Origin: Mumia xiangluensis
Lineage (GTDB): Bacteria; Actinomycetota; Actinomycetes; Propionibacteriales; Nocardioidaceae
Assembly: GCF_010994095.1 (NCBI RefSeq)
Contig: NZ_WJYO01000002.1
Span: 124,001-188,000, forward strand
Length of the DNA: 64,000 bases
Direction of reading: 5' to 3'
Positions within the stretch are counted from its first letter, which is position 1, and each line of letters begins with the position of its first letter. Shown piece after piece: positions 33,907-41,960 of the stretch. The notes under the pieces were generated by a model, which ran no database searches, was not told the origin of the DNA, and saw nothing but the letters and a program-made list of their open reading frames with translations. Both the position numbers and the translations under genes were made by a program.

Positions 33907-34911
33907 TCAGTGGCCGCGGGCGCGCCTGAACCGGCGCTGCTCGCGCGTCGTACGCCGCACCTGCCGGTTCTGCTCGGCGGCGAGACGTGCGTCGGTGCGA
34001 CGCTCCAGCCACTCCGCCTCGCGCTGCAGCGCGCGCCAGCTCTCGTACCGGCGCAGCGTCAGCGTGCCTCCGTCGAGCGCTCCACGTACGGCGCATCCCG
34101 GCTCGACCTGGTGCGTGCAGTCACCGAACCGGCACGACCGCGCGAGCTCCTCGACGTCGGCGAACGCGTGGGACAGGCCCGCGGAATCCGTCACGCCGAC
34201 GCCGCGCAGCCCCGGTGTGTCGACGATCCATCCACCGCCGGGGAGGGCGACGAGCTCTCGCCGCACCGTCGTGTGGCGGCCACGCCCGTCGGACCGGATC
34301 GCCGACGTCGCCACCACCTCGTCGCCGACGAGGGCGTTCACCAGCGATGACTTGCCGGCACCCGAAGACCCGACGAGGGCCAGGGTCCCACCGGTCGACG
34401 CCAGCGCGGCGACCTCGGCGACCCCCACCCCCGTCCGCGCGCTGCACACGATCGTCTCCGCGCCCAGCTGGGTCGTGATGTCGTGGGCCACGTCGTCGGC
34501 ATCAGGGGCGACGTCGGCCTTGGTGAGCACGACGTGCACGGCAGCGCCGCTGGACCATGCCACGACCAGGAGCCGCTCGACCTTCTCGAGGGACGGCATC
34601 TGGTCCAGGCCGACGACGACGGCGACCACGTCGACGTTCGCCGCCAGCGGCTGGTGACGGGACGAACCGCCCGGCTCGGCGCGCTCCAGGAGCGTCCGCC
34701 GCGGGGCGACGTCGGTGACCGCGACGTCGTCGCCCGTCCGCACCAGGACCACCCAGTCGCCGACGCACGGCGCGTCCAGCGGGTCGGACACGGGGACGGC
34801 GACGCGTGCCGTCGTCACGCCACCCTCGGCGTCGACGACGCGGACGCTCCCGCGGTCGCCGCGCACGACTCGTCCTGTCCAGGCGTCCGCCTGCCCGTTG
34901 CTCGACTCCAC
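33907..34911 (-). CDS. rsgA: Ribosome small-subunit-dependent GTPase A
   Basis: The 334-residue protein shows the circularly permuted GTPase of RsgA: an OB-fold N-terminus, then G4 (LTKAD near 145), G1 (VGSSGAGKSSLVNAL near 195), switch RHTTVRRELVALPGGGWI and G3 (DTPGL), followed by the zinc domain CRFGDCTHQVEPGCAV. It assists late 30S subunit maturation. The C-terminus carries an Arg-rich helix (RQVRRTTREQRRFRRARGH). GTG 34911 is chosen because it opens VESSNGQADAW and has TACGGT exactly six bases upstream. It is divergent from the AidB-like gene. Confidence 0.92.
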   Translation of the reverse strand: MESSNGQADAWTGRVVRGDRGSVRVVDAEGGVTTARVAVPVSDPLDAPCVGDWVVLVRTGDDVAVTDVAPRRTLLERAEPGGSSRHQPLAANVDVVAVVVGLDQMPSLEKVERLLVVAWSSGAAVHVVLTKADVAPDADDVAHDITTQLGAETIVCSARTGVGVAEVAALASTGGTLALVGSSGAGKSSLVNALVGDEVVATSAIRSDGRGRHTTVRRELVALPGGGWIVDTPGLRGVGVTDSAGLSHAFADVEELARSCRFGDCTHQVEPGCAVRGALDGGTLTLRRYESWRALQREAEWLERRTDARLAAEQNRQVRRTTREQRRFRRARGH

Positions 34912-34917
34912 CCGCCG

Positions 34918-34923
34918 ACCGTA
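34918..34923 (-). promoter_or_regulatory. Candidate -10 TACGGT, leaderless start of rsgA
   Basis: Minus-strand TACGGT, six bases (CGGCGG), then GTG 34911. Confidence 0.5.
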
Positions 34924-34995
34924 CGTACGCGGAGGGCCCGGCGCGACTGATTTTGACGGTGGCGGCACGGCGTCCCGTCCGAGTGAGCGACCGCT

Positions 34996-35001
34996 TACCC
35001 T
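34996..35001 (+). promoter_or_regulatory. Candidate -10 TACCCT, leaderless start of the AidB-like gene
   Basis: TACCCT, six bases (GGTGCC), then ATG 35008. It is divergent from the rsgA element 73 bp away. Confidence 0.55.
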
Positions 35002-35007
35002 GGTGCC

Positions 35008-36654
35008 ATGGACCCGTTGCAGCGCACTCCGCACAACCAGGCCGCACCCCTCGTGGGGTACAACACCGTGCGCGCCGACGCCGCGCTCGTCGGTGCCGTG
35101 CGGGCGTTCGCCGGCAAGGACGCCGACGTGGTCCTCAAGTCGTTGATGCCGGTCGGACGGCTCGCCGGCTCTGCCGAGGCGCGCGAGCACGGCATGCTCG
35201 CCAACCAGAACGAGCCCGTGCTGCGCCCGGTCGACCGGTACGGCCAGCGGGTCGACGAGGTCGAGTTCCACCCCTCGTGGCACTGGATGATGAAGAGGGG
35301 CACGCAGTTCGGCCTGCACGCGACCCCGTGGGTCAGCGAGGAGCCGAAGCCGCACCTGCGCCGCGCCGCCGCGTACATCGCCTGGACGCACAACGAGCCC
35401 GGTCACGGGTGCCCGCTGACGATGACCTACGCGGCCGTCCCCGCGCTGCGCGCCGACGACGCCCAGTCGAAGCAGTGGACGCCGCTGCTCGCGTCGACCG
35501 AGTACGACTTCGGCCTGCGCAACCCGGCCGAGAAGCGGGGCATCCTCGCCGGCATGGGGATGACGGAGAAGCAGGGCGGCTCCGACGTCCGGACCAACGT
35601 GACGACCGCGACCCCGACCGACGTCGACGGCGAGTACGTCCTGCACGGGCACAAGTGGTTCACCAGCGCCCCGATGAACGACCTGTTCCTCGTGCTCGCC
35701 CAGGCGCCCGGCGGCGTGACCTGCTTCGTGGTGCCCCGTGTGCTCCCCGACGGGACCCGCAACCCGCTGCAGGTCGTACGCCTCAAGGAGAAGCTCGGCA
35801 ACCGCTCCAACGCGTCCAGCGAGCTCGAGTTCGCCGGGACCTGGGCGGTCCGACTCGGTGACGAGGGTCGCGGTGTCAGGACGATCATCGAGATGGTCGC
35901 CTCCACACGGCTCGACTGCGTCCTCGGCTCGGCGTCGCTGATGCGCCGCTCGGTGGCCGAGGCGACCTGGCACGCCTCGCAGCGCAGCGCGTTCGGCGGG
36001 CTGCTGTCGGAGAAGCCGGCGATGCAGAACGTCCTCGCCGACCTGGCCGTCGAGTCAGAGGCCGCGACGTTGCTCGCCCTGCGGATGGCTTCGAGCGTCG
36101 AGCGACCCGACGACGAGCACGAGCGGGCGCTGCGCCGGATCGCACTGCCCATCGCGAAGTTCTGGGTGTGCAAGCGCACCCCGTTCCACGTCGCGGAGGC
36201 GCTGGAGGTGCTCGGCGGCAACGGGTACGTCGAGGAGTCGGGCATGCCGCTGCTCTTCCGCGAGTCGCCGCTCAACTCGATCTGGGAGGGCAGCGGGAAC
36301 GTCAACGCCCTCGACGTCCTGCGCGCGCTCCAGCGGGAGCCCGAGGCGCTCGAGGCGTGGCTCAACGAGGTCGGGACGGTGCGCGGCCGCTACACAGCGC
36401 TCGATGCCGCGATCACCGACGTTCTCGACGAGCTGAGCGACCTCACGGAGCTCGAGTTCCGCGCCCGGCGCATCGCGGGCCGGATGGCAGCCGTCCTGCA
36501 GGCGTCGCTGCTGATCCGCTTCGGCGACCCCGCCGTGGCGGACGCCTTCGTGGCCTCACGCATCGCGGGCGACTGGGCGGGCACCTTCGGGACGCTCCCC
36601 CGCGGTGTCGACGCGGCCCACATCGCGCGGCGGGCGACCCCGAGGGTCTCCTGA
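35008..36654 (+). CDS. AidB-like acyl-CoA dehydrogenase
   Basis: The 548-residue flavoprotein resembles E. coli AidB more than beta-oxidation dehydrogenases: the long N-terminal region (HNQAAPLVGYNTVRADAALV, then HPSWHWMMKRGTQFGLH), the flavin-binding GMGMTEKQGGSDVRTN near 190, HGHKWFTSAPMNDLFLVLAQ, and EALEVLGGNGYVEESGMPLLFRES near 405-430, plus PLNSIWEGSGNV. AidB protects against alkylating agents and has weak isovaleryl-CoA dehydrogenase activity. The C-terminal extension (about residues 450-548) is helical. A -10 sits six bases before the ATG. Confidence 0.87.
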   Translation: MDPLQRTPHNQAAPLVGYNTVRADAALVGAVRAFAGKDADVVLKSLMPVGRLAGSAEAREHGMLANQNEPVLRPVDRYGQRVDEVEFHPSWHWMMKRGTQFGLHATPWVSEEPKPHLRRAAAYIAWTHNEPGHGCPLTMTYAAVPALRADDAQSKQWTPLLASTEYDFGLRNPAEKRGILAGMGMTEKQGGSDVRTNVTTATPTDVDGEYVLHGHKWFTSAPMNDLFLVLAQAPGGVTCFVVPRVLPDGTRNPLQVVRLKEKLGNRSNASSELEFAGTWAVRLGDEGRGVRTIIEMVASTRLDCVLGSASLMRRSVAEATWHASQRSAFGGLLSEKPAMQNVLADLAVESEAATLLALRMASSVERPDDEHERALRRIALPIAKFWVCKRTPFHVAEALEVLGGNGYVEESGMPLLFRESPLNSIWEGSGNVNALDVLRALQREPEALEAWLNEVGTVRGRYTALDAAITDVLDELSDLTELEFRARRIAGRMAAVLQASLLIRFGDPAVADAFVASRIAGDWAGTFGTLPRGVDAAHIARRATPRVS

Positions 36655-36684
36655 CACTCGCTCAGAGCGGGCAGGAGGCGGTCG

Positions 36685-37119
36685 TCACAGCGCGTCGAGC
36701 GTGCCGCGCATCGTCCGGACCGTCTTCTCCGCGAGGCGTTCGAGCGGAATGCGGAGGACTGCGTCGGGGATCTTGCCGACGACACCGTGGAAGGCGAAGT
36801 CGGCGGTGTAGCTGACCTGCGTCCCCTCGCCCACCGCGGCGAACACCATGTGGTCCTGCGTGGTGACGGAGTCGTTGCGTCCGGTGACCTCGAAAACCGC
36901 CTGCGGCTCGAGTCGCGTGGTCTCGTACGTCAGCTCGACGGACTTGCCCAGGAACTTCGACACGTTGCGGTAGCGCGTACCGACGCCGCCGTCGCCTGAG
37001 AGGCGGGTCGTCTCGACCGTGCCCGGGTCCCACTGCTCGGTGGTCGTGAAGTCGCTCAGGTACGCGAAGACGATCGGGAGCGGCGTGTCGACGGTGAACG
37101 TGCGGGAGACTGCGACCAT
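36685..37119 (-). CDS. SRPBCC-family protein (polyketide cyclase/CoxG-like)
   Basis: The 144-residue protein has the START/SRPBCC outline: an N-terminal strand (VSRTFTVDTPLPIVFAYLSD), helix, FTTTEQWDPGTVET, a series of strands and a long C-terminal helix (PLERLAEKTVRTMRGTLDAL). Such domains bind hydrophobic ligands in a deep cavity. ATG 37119 is preceded by TAGCGT six bases upstream. It converges on the AidB-like gene; substrate unknown. Confidence 0.8.
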   Translation of the reverse strand: MVAVSRTFTVDTPLPIVFAYLSDFTTTEQWDPGTVETTRLSGDGGVGTRYRNVSKFLGKSVELTYETTRLEPQAVFEVTGRNDSVTTQDHMVFAAVGEGTQVSYTADFAFHGVVGKIPDAVLRIPLERLAEKTVRTMRGTLDAL

Positions 37120-37125
37120 GCCGAA

Positions 37126-37131
37126 ACGCTA
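37126..37131 (-). promoter_or_regulatory. Candidate -10 TAGCGT, leaderless start of the SRPBCC gene
   Basis: Minus-strand TAGCGT, six bases (TTCGGC), then ATG 37119. Confidence 0.5.
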
Positions 37132-37267
37132 GGCGCGCGGGGCTCCCGCGTCCGATCGCCGCCGGTCGAGGTTTCGATCAGCCGTTGCGTTAACACGACC
37201 GACTTTGTGGCTGCGGTCACATCGACCCCTCAAGATCGCTGGAACGACGGGGACCGACCCGAACGTC

Positions 37268-37304
37268 GTCTCACGATGTGGCGCAATGTCTCACATCGCG
37301 AGAC
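37268..37304. promoter_or_regulatory. 13-bp inverted repeat (12/13 match) upstream of the sulfur operon promoter
   Basis: GTCTCACGATGTG (37268-37280) and CACATCGCGAGAC (37292-37304) are inverted copies separated by 11 bases, with one mismatch. The dyad lies just upstream of the candidate -35 (TTGCCC, 37311-37316), suiting an activator or repressor of sulfate assimilation. Confidence 0.6.
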
Positions 37305-37310
37305 CTACCG

Positions 37311-37340
37311 TTGCCCTCGGGCCGGTCCGCACCACAGACT
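37311..37340 (+). promoter_or_regulatory. Candidate promoter of the leader peptide and sulfur operon
   Basis: TTGCCC (37311-37316), 18-bp spacer, CAGACT (37335-37340), then seven bases to the leader ATG at 37348. A TSS near the ATG would make the leader mRNA leaderless. Confidence 0.5.
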
Positions 37341-37347
37341 TACGACC

Positions 37348-37434
37348 ATGCTCACAGCGCAGACCACACACCTGGCGGCCCGTCGCCACGTGGACTTCGG
37401 TCGTATGCGCAGCATGATGTGTCGTTGCGCCTGA
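37348..37434 (+). CDS. Cysteine-containing leader peptide of the sulfate assimilation operon (28 aa)
   Basis: The small frame reads MLTAQTTHLAARRHVDFGRM and ends RSMMCRCA. The RRHVDxGRM core with cysteines just before the stop matches what I recall of the short 'putative leader peptides' upstream of actinobacterial sulfur genes. In mycobacteria, leaderless Cys-rich short ORFs act as cysteine-responsive attenuators of the following operon. The peptide ends 78 bp before sirA. A short stem, CCGGC (37445-37449) with GCCGG (37458-37462), lies between them and could pair differently when ribosomes stall at the Cys codons. The stem is weak, so the mechanism is open. Confidence 0.75.
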   Translation: MLTAQTTHLAARRHVDFGRMRSMMCRCA

Positions 37435-37512
37435 TCCCCCGGCCCCGGCCTCTGAGTGCCGGACACGACCATCAGCCTCCCCCTCCTCGAGCATTCTTCG
37501 ACAGGACGTCTC

Positions 37513-39195
37513 ATGACTGCGACCACCGACGCCCCCGTACGCGCTGCGCGCCCTCGCCGTAAGAAGGGTGAGGGCCAGTGGGCTCTCGGATACCGCGAGC
37601 CCCTGAACGCCAACGAGCAGTCCAAGAAGGACGACAACCCGCTCAACGTCCGGGCGCGCATCGAGAACATCTACGCCCACGGGGGCTTCGACTCGATCGA
37701 CAAGGCCGACCTGCGTGGCCGCTTCCGCTGGTGGGGGCTCTACACCCAGCGCAAGCCCGGGATCGACGGCGGCAAGACCGCGACCCTGGAGCCGGAGGAG
37801 CTCGAGGACTCCTACTTCATGCTGCGGGTCCGCATCGACGGCGGCCAGCTCGACCTCGCACAACTGCGGACGGTCGCCGGCATCTCGACCGAGTTCGGTC
37901 GCGACACCGCTGACCTGACCGACCGCCAGAACGTCCAGTACCACTGGATCCGCGTCGAGGACATGCCCGAGATCTGGGACCGCCTCGAGTCCGTCGGCCT
38001 GTCGACGCAGGAGGCCTGCGGCGACTGCCCGCGCGTGATCCTCGGGTCCCCCGTCGCCGGCATCGCCTCCGACGAGATCATCGACGGCACGTGGGCGGTG
38101 GAGGAGATCGAGCGCCGCTACATCGGCGACCCCGAGTTCTCCAACCTGCCGCGCAAGTTCAAGACCGCGATCAGCGGCCACCCGAGCCACGACGTCGTCC
38201 CGCAGATCAACGACGTCGCGTTCACCGGCGTGGTCCACCCCGACCACGGCCCCGGCTTCGACCTCCTGGTCGGCGGCGGCCTCTCGACCAACCCGATGCT
38301 CGCCCAGCGTCTCGGCGCATGGGTGCCCCTCGAGGAGATCCCCGAGGTCTGGAAGGGCATCGTGTCGGTCTTCCGCGACTACGGCTACCGCCGCCTGCGG
38401 ACCCGCGCACGCATCAAGTTCCTGATCGCGGACTGGGGGCCGGAGAAGTTCCGCGACGTCCTCGAGAACGAGTACCTCAAGCGCAAGCTGGTCGACGGCC
38501 CCGAGGCACCCGCGCCCCAGACTCCCGGCGACCACGTCGGCGTCCACCAGCAGAAGGACGGCAACTTCTACGTCGGCGTCGCCCCGAAGGTCGGCCGGGT
38601 CACCGGCACGGTCCTCTCGCAGCTCGCTGACGTCGTCGAGGCCCACGGCAGCAACCGCATCCGTACGACCGCCCAGCAGAAGCTGCTCGTCCTCGACGTC
38701 GCGCCCGACAAGGTCGACTCGCTCGTCGCCGCACTCGACGAGATCGGCCTCGAGGCGAACCCGTCGGCGTGGCGCCGCAACACGATGGCCTGCACCGGCA
38801 TCGAGTTCTGCAAGCTCGCGATCGTCGACACCAAGAACCGCGCCGAGCTGCTGATCGAGGAGATGCAGCACCGCATCCCCGAGCTCGACGAGCCGATCAC
38901 GATCAACGTCAACGGCTGCCCCAACTCGTGCGCCCGGATCCAGACCGCCGACATCGGCCTGAAGGGCCAGCTGGTGCTCGACGAGGGCCAGCAGGTCGAA
39001 GGCTTCCAGGTGCACCTCGGCGGCGCGCTCGGCCTCACCCCCGGCTTCGGCCGCAAGCTGCGCGCCCACAAGGTGACCGCGGCCGGGCTCCCCGACTACG
39101 TCGAGGGCGTCGTACGCGGCTACCTCAAGGAGCGCGAGGCGGGCGAGTCGTTCGCGCAGTGGGTCGCTCGCGCCGAGGAGGACGCGCTGCGATGA
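37513..39195 (+). CDS. sirA: Ferredoxin-dependent sulfite reductase
   Basis: The 560-residue enzyme reduces sulfite to sulfide with six electrons from ferredoxin. It has two ferrodoxin/nitrite-sulfite reductase repeats: N-terminal GRFRWWGLYTQRKPGIDGGK, ACGDCPRVILGSPVAG near 175, and the C-terminal cluster site NTMACTGIEFCKLAIVDT plus NVNGCPNSCARIQTADIG, whose C-x5-C...C-x3-C cysteines bind the [4Fe-4S]-sirohaem centre. Sulfite rather than nitrite is favoured because cysH and a sirohydrochlorin chelatase follow. ATG 37513 opens MTATTDAPVRAARPRRKKGE. The gene overlaps the zinc-ribbon gene by ATGA. Confidence 0.9.
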   Translation: MTATTDAPVRAARPRRKKGEGQWALGYREPLNANEQSKKDDNPLNVRARIENIYAHGGFDSIDKADLRGRFRWWGLYTQRKPGIDGGKTATLEPEELEDSYFMLRVRIDGGQLDLAQLRTVAGISTEFGRDTADLTDRQNVQYHWIRVEDMPEIWDRLESVGLSTQEACGDCPRVILGSPVAGIASDEIIDGTWAVEEIERRYIGDPEFSNLPRKFKTAISGHPSHDVVPQINDVAFTGVVHPDHGPGFDLLVGGGLSTNPMLAQRLGAWVPLEEIPEVWKGIVSVFRDYGYRRLRTRARIKFLIADWGPEKFRDVLENEYLKRKLVDGPEAPAPQTPGDHVGVHQQKDGNFYVGVAPKVGRVTGTVLSQLADVVEAHGSNRIRTTAQQKLLVLDVAPDKVDSLVAALDEIGLEANPSAWRRNTMACTGIEFCKLAIVDTKNRAELLIEEMQHRIPELDEPITINVNGCPNSCARIQTADIGLKGQLVLDEGQQVEGFQVHLGGALGLTPGFGRKLRAHKVTAAGLPDYVEGVVRGYLKEREAGESFAQWVARAEEDALR

Positions 39196-39350
39196 GCAAC
39201 CGCGCGGTTCCGTTCCACTGCCCGTACTGCGGCGACGAGGACCTCCGTCCTCACGGCACGCAGCACGGAGCCTGGGAGTGCCGCGCCTGCCTTCGAGCCT
39301 TCTCGCTCTCGTTCATCGGACTGATCAAACCTGGAGGTGACAACGCATGA
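39192..39350 (+). CDS. Small zinc-ribbon protein in the sulfur operon (52 aa)
   Basis: The 52-residue protein MSNRAVPFHCPYCGDEDLRP... has two CxxC knuckles, HCPYCGDE near 9-16 and ECRACLRAF near 32-40, forming a rubredoxin-like zinc ribbon. It starts by ATGA overlap with sirA and ends by ATGA overlap with cysH, so all three are translationally coupled. Its position between sulfite reductase and APS reductase suggests an electron carrier or assembly partner; no activity is known to me. Confidence 0.82.
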   Translation: MSNRAVPFHCPYCGDEDLRPHGTQHGAWECRACLRAFSLSFIGLIKPGGDNA

Positions 39351-40072
39351 CCACGATCTCAGTACGCGACGACGTGCCCGCCCGCTCCGCCGAGGAGCTG
39401 GAGGAGCTCGCCCGCATCGCCGGACCGGAGCTCGAGCTCGCCCCGGCCGAGCTCATCGTGCAGTGGGCAGTCCAGCAGTTCGGTGAGCGCTTCTGTGTGA
39501 CCTCGTCGATGGGTGATGCGGTGCTCGCCGACATCGCCGGCAAGGTCGCTCCGGGTCTCGACGTCGTGTTCCTGGACACCGGCTACCACTTCGCCGAGAC
39601 CATCGGCACTCGCGACGCGGTCGAGGCGACGATGCCCGTCAACCTCCTCACGATCACGCCGGTGCAGAGCGTCGCCGAGCAGGACGCCACCCACGGCAAG
39701 GACCTGTTCCGCACGAACCCCGACCTGTGCTGCGCGCTGCGCAAGGTGCAGCCGCTGCAGGACGCCCTCTCCGGCTACGACGCGTGGGCGACCGGCCTGC
39801 GCCGCGACGAGACCCACAGCCGGGTCATCGCGCCGGTCGTCGGCTGGGACGCCCGCAAGGGCAAGGTCAAGGTCTCACCGCTCGCGCGGTGGACCGCCGA
39901 CGACGTCGACCGCTACATCGCCGAGAACGGCGTGCTGGTGAACCCCCTCCAGTACGACGGCTACCCGTCGATCGGCTGCTGGCCCTGCACTCAACGGGTC
40001 GCACCGGGCGAGGACGCCCGCAGCGGCCGCTGGGCCGGCACCGGCAAGAACGAGTGCGGCATCCACCTCTAA
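39347..40072 (+). CDS. cysH: Adenylyl-sulfate (APS) reductase
   Basis: The 241-residue enzyme reduces activated sulfate to sulfite using thioredoxin. It has the PP-loop-type motif near 55 (CVTSSMGDAVLADIAGKVAP) and, importantly, both cysteine pairs of the Fe-S type: PDLCCALRKVQPL near 125 and IGCWPCTQRV near 210. These four cysteines bind a [4Fe-4S] cluster and mark the APS-specific class rather than the PAPS-only class. The C-terminal ECGIHL carries the redox Cys. It is coupled to the zinc-ribbon gene. Confidence 0.92.
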   Translation: MTTISVRDDVPARSAEELEELARIAGPELELAPAELIVQWAVQQFGERFCVTSSMGDAVLADIAGKVAPGLDVVFLDTGYHFAETIGTRDAVEATMPVNLLTITPVQSVAEQDATHGKDLFRTNPDLCCALRKVQPLQDALSGYDAWATGLRRDETHSRVIAPVVGWDARKGKVKVSPLARWTADDVDRYIAENGVLVNPLQYDGYPSIGCWPCTQRVAPGEDARSGRWAGTGKNECGIHL

Positions 40073-40147
40073 GACCGAACCAACCGCTGGTCGAGGCGCC
40101 AGGCGACCGAGACCACCCCCACACCCTCCCGGAAGGAGGAATGCACC

Positions 40148-40897
40148 ATGACCGCCCCGGCACTCATCACGCTCGCTCACGGAAGCCGTGATCCTCGCTC
40201 GGCCGCAACCATCGCATCACTGACGGAGTTGGTCCGGTGCATGCGTCCGGACCTGCGTGTCGAGGAGTCGTTCCTGGAGCTCTCCGACCCGTCCCCGCTG
40301 ACGGTCGCCGACCGGCTCGTGGCCGAGGGCTTCGACGAGATCGTCGTCATCCCGCTCCTGCTGACGCAGGCGTACCACGCGAACGTCGACGTGCCGCAGG
40401 TGCTCGAGGCGATCCGCCAGCGCCACCCGCACGTCAGCGTCATCGCGACCGACGTGCTCGGCATCCACAAGAGCTTCCTCGGCGTGCTGGATCTTCGTCT
40501 GCGTGCCGCGCTGCGCGAGGCACGGGCCACCGAGCTCGACGCGCTGGTGCTGGCGTCGGCCGGGTCCTCCGACCCGCTCGCCAACGCCCACGTCGCCCGG
40601 GTCGCCCGGGCGTGGGGTGCGCGCCACAAGCTGCCGGTGCTCGCGGCGTTCGCGTCGACGGCTCCGCCGGCGACCGGCGAGGCGGTGCGGCAGCTGCGCA
40701 ACGACGGCAAGCGCCACATCGCCGTCGGGTCGCTGTTCCTCGCACCGGGCTTCCTCCCCGACCGGGCGGCCGAGCTCGCGCTCGAGGCCGGCGCCGTCGC
40801 CGTGTCCGACCCGCTCGGAGCGTCGCCGGAGCTGGCGCACGTGATCCTGGCGCGCTACGCGGTGGGCGCCGTCGACCTGGTGCCCATTCCAGTCTGA
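40148..40897 (+). CDS. Sirohydrochlorin chelatase (CbiX/SirB-like)
   Basis: The 249-residue protein has the class II chelatase doublet: LITLAHGSRDPRSAATIASL near 7-26 with the metal-binding His, and VIPLLLTQAYHANVDVPQVL near 75 with the second His, then a second half (LVLASAGSSDPLANAHVARV; VGSLFLAPGFLPDRAAELAL) that mirrors the first. It inserts iron into sirohydrochlorin to make the sirohaem needed by SirA. ATG 40148 has a strong GGAAGGAGGA site. It ends at a strong bidirectional terminator. Confidence 0.88.
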   Translation: MTAPALITLAHGSRDPRSAATIASLTELVRCMRPDLRVEESFLELSDPSPLTVADRLVAEGFDEIVVIPLLLTQAYHANVDVPQVLEAIRQRHPHVSVIATDVLGIHKSFLGVLDLRLRAALREARATELDALVLASAGSSDPLANAHVARVARAWGARHKLPVLAAFASTAPPATGEAVRQLRNDGKRHIAVGSLFLAPGFLPDRAAELALEAGAVAVSDPLGASPELAHVILARYAVGAVDLVPIPV

Positions 40898-40929
40898 GGA
40901 GCAGCCCGGCCTGAGTCGCCGTCGCACCG

Positions 40930-40978
40930 TGTGAGCTGGTGCGGGTCTCCCCCGACGGAGAACCCGCACCAGCTCACA
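40930..40978. terminator. Strong bidirectional hairpin between chelatase and ppk2
   Basis: A perfect 17-bp inverted repeat (TGTGAGCTGGTGCGGGT with its complement) encloses an inner CTCC/GGAG stem. It lies between convergent genes and should terminate both. Confidence 0.85.
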
Positions 40979-40984
40979 GCGCGG

Positions 40985-41845
40985 TCACGAGCCGACGTCG
41001 GCCGTGGCGTCGAGGCGCTCGCGCTCCACATCGACGTCGAAGTCCGCCTTCGGCCAGGCCGGCGCGACGTCGGCGAGGTGCTCGGCGAGCAGCTGCGCGA
41101 CCGCCCAGTTGCGATACCACTTGCGACCGCTCGGGACGACGAACCAGGGCGCCGCGTCCGTCGAGCACCGCTCGAGCGCCGTCTCGTACGCCTGCTGGTA
41201 GCGCGGCCAGAGCATGCGCTCGTCCACGTCGGCGGCGTTGTACTTCCAGTGCTTCGTCGGGTCGTCGAGCCGGGCGCGCAGCCGTTCGAGCTGGTCGTCG
41301 GGCGAGATGTGGAGGAAGCACTTCACGACGGTGCAGCCCGAGTCGGCGAGCTCCTGCTCGAACGCGTTGATCGCGTCGTAGCGCCGCTCGATCTCACTGG
41401 GCTCGGCCAGCGCGCGCACCCGCGCGATCAGCACGTCCTCGTAGTGCGAGCGGTCGAAGATCCCGACCTCGCCGGACTTCGGGAGCGCCCGCTCGATCCG
41501 CCACAGGAAGTCGTGCTCGAGCTCCTCGGCGGTCGGCGCCTTGAACGAGGTCAGGCGTACGCCCTGCGGGTCGAGCAGACCGACCGCGTGGCGTACGGTC
41601 CCGCCCTTGCCCGAGGTGTCCATCCCCTGCAGCACGAGCAGCACCCGGCCGTCGCCCGTGCCGGTGAGGCCACCGGCGTACAGGCGCTCCTGGTGGTCCG
41701 ACAGGCCGCCCGCGATCGCCTCCATCGCCGCCGGCTGGTCCTTCTTGCCTCCGTGGAAGCCCGGGGTCGCCCGCGAGTCGTACGTCGTGAGGTCCACCGG
41801 CCCTCCGGGGAGCCTCAGGGTCTCGGTCAGACTCGTCGTCGTCAT
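40985..41845 (-). CDS. ppk2: Polyphosphate kinase 2 family protein
   Basis: The 286-residue enzyme has the PPK2 Walker A (LQGMDTSGKGGTVRH near 75), a FKAPTAEELEHDFLWR lid loop, and Walker B (GIFDRSHYEDVLIARV near 130), then DDPTKHWKYNAADVDERMLW and PWFVVPSGRKWYRNW. It transfers phosphate between polyphosphate and nucleotides; the single-domain type usually forms NTP from NDP or NDP from NMP. ATG 41845 is preceded by CATACT seven bases upstream. It converges on the chelatase gene. Confidence 0.9.
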   Translation of the reverse strand: MTTTSLTETLRLPGGPVDLTTYDSRATPGFHGGKKDQPAAMEAIAGGLSDHQERLYAGGLTGTGDGRVLLVLQGMDTSGKGGTVRHAVGLLDPQGVRLTSFKAPTAEELEHDFLWRIERALPKSGEVGIFDRSHYEDVLIARVRALAEPSEIERRYDAINAFEQELADSGCTVVKCFLHISPDDQLERLRARLDDPTKHWKYNAADVDERMLWPRYQQAYETALERCSTDAAPWFVVPSGRKWYRNWAVAQLLAEHLADVAPAWPKADFDVDVERERLDATADVGS

Positions 41846-41904
41846 GCGTCGCAGTATGCCCCGCATCCACCCGCCCGGACAGCCCACGAGGGGCCGCGCG
41901 GCGG

Positions 41905-41910
41905 TAGGCT
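41905..41910 (+). promoter_or_regulatory. Candidate -10 TAGGCT upstream of the 185-aa hypothetical
   Basis: TAGGCT lies 50 bp before ATG 41961, giving a leader of about 40-45 nt with a purine-rich GAAAGG site, unlike the leaderless starts nearby. Confidence 0.45.
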
Positions 41911-41960
41911 GAGAACGTTCCGCCGTGAGTCCACGGACTCGTGACGAAAGGCAGCAGCTG

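Noticed and set aside
33927-33954. A third TGAACC-N16-CGT match on the plus strand
   Set aside because: It lies inside the rsgA coding region pointing antisense, with no plus-strand gene after it for more than 1 kb; likely chance.
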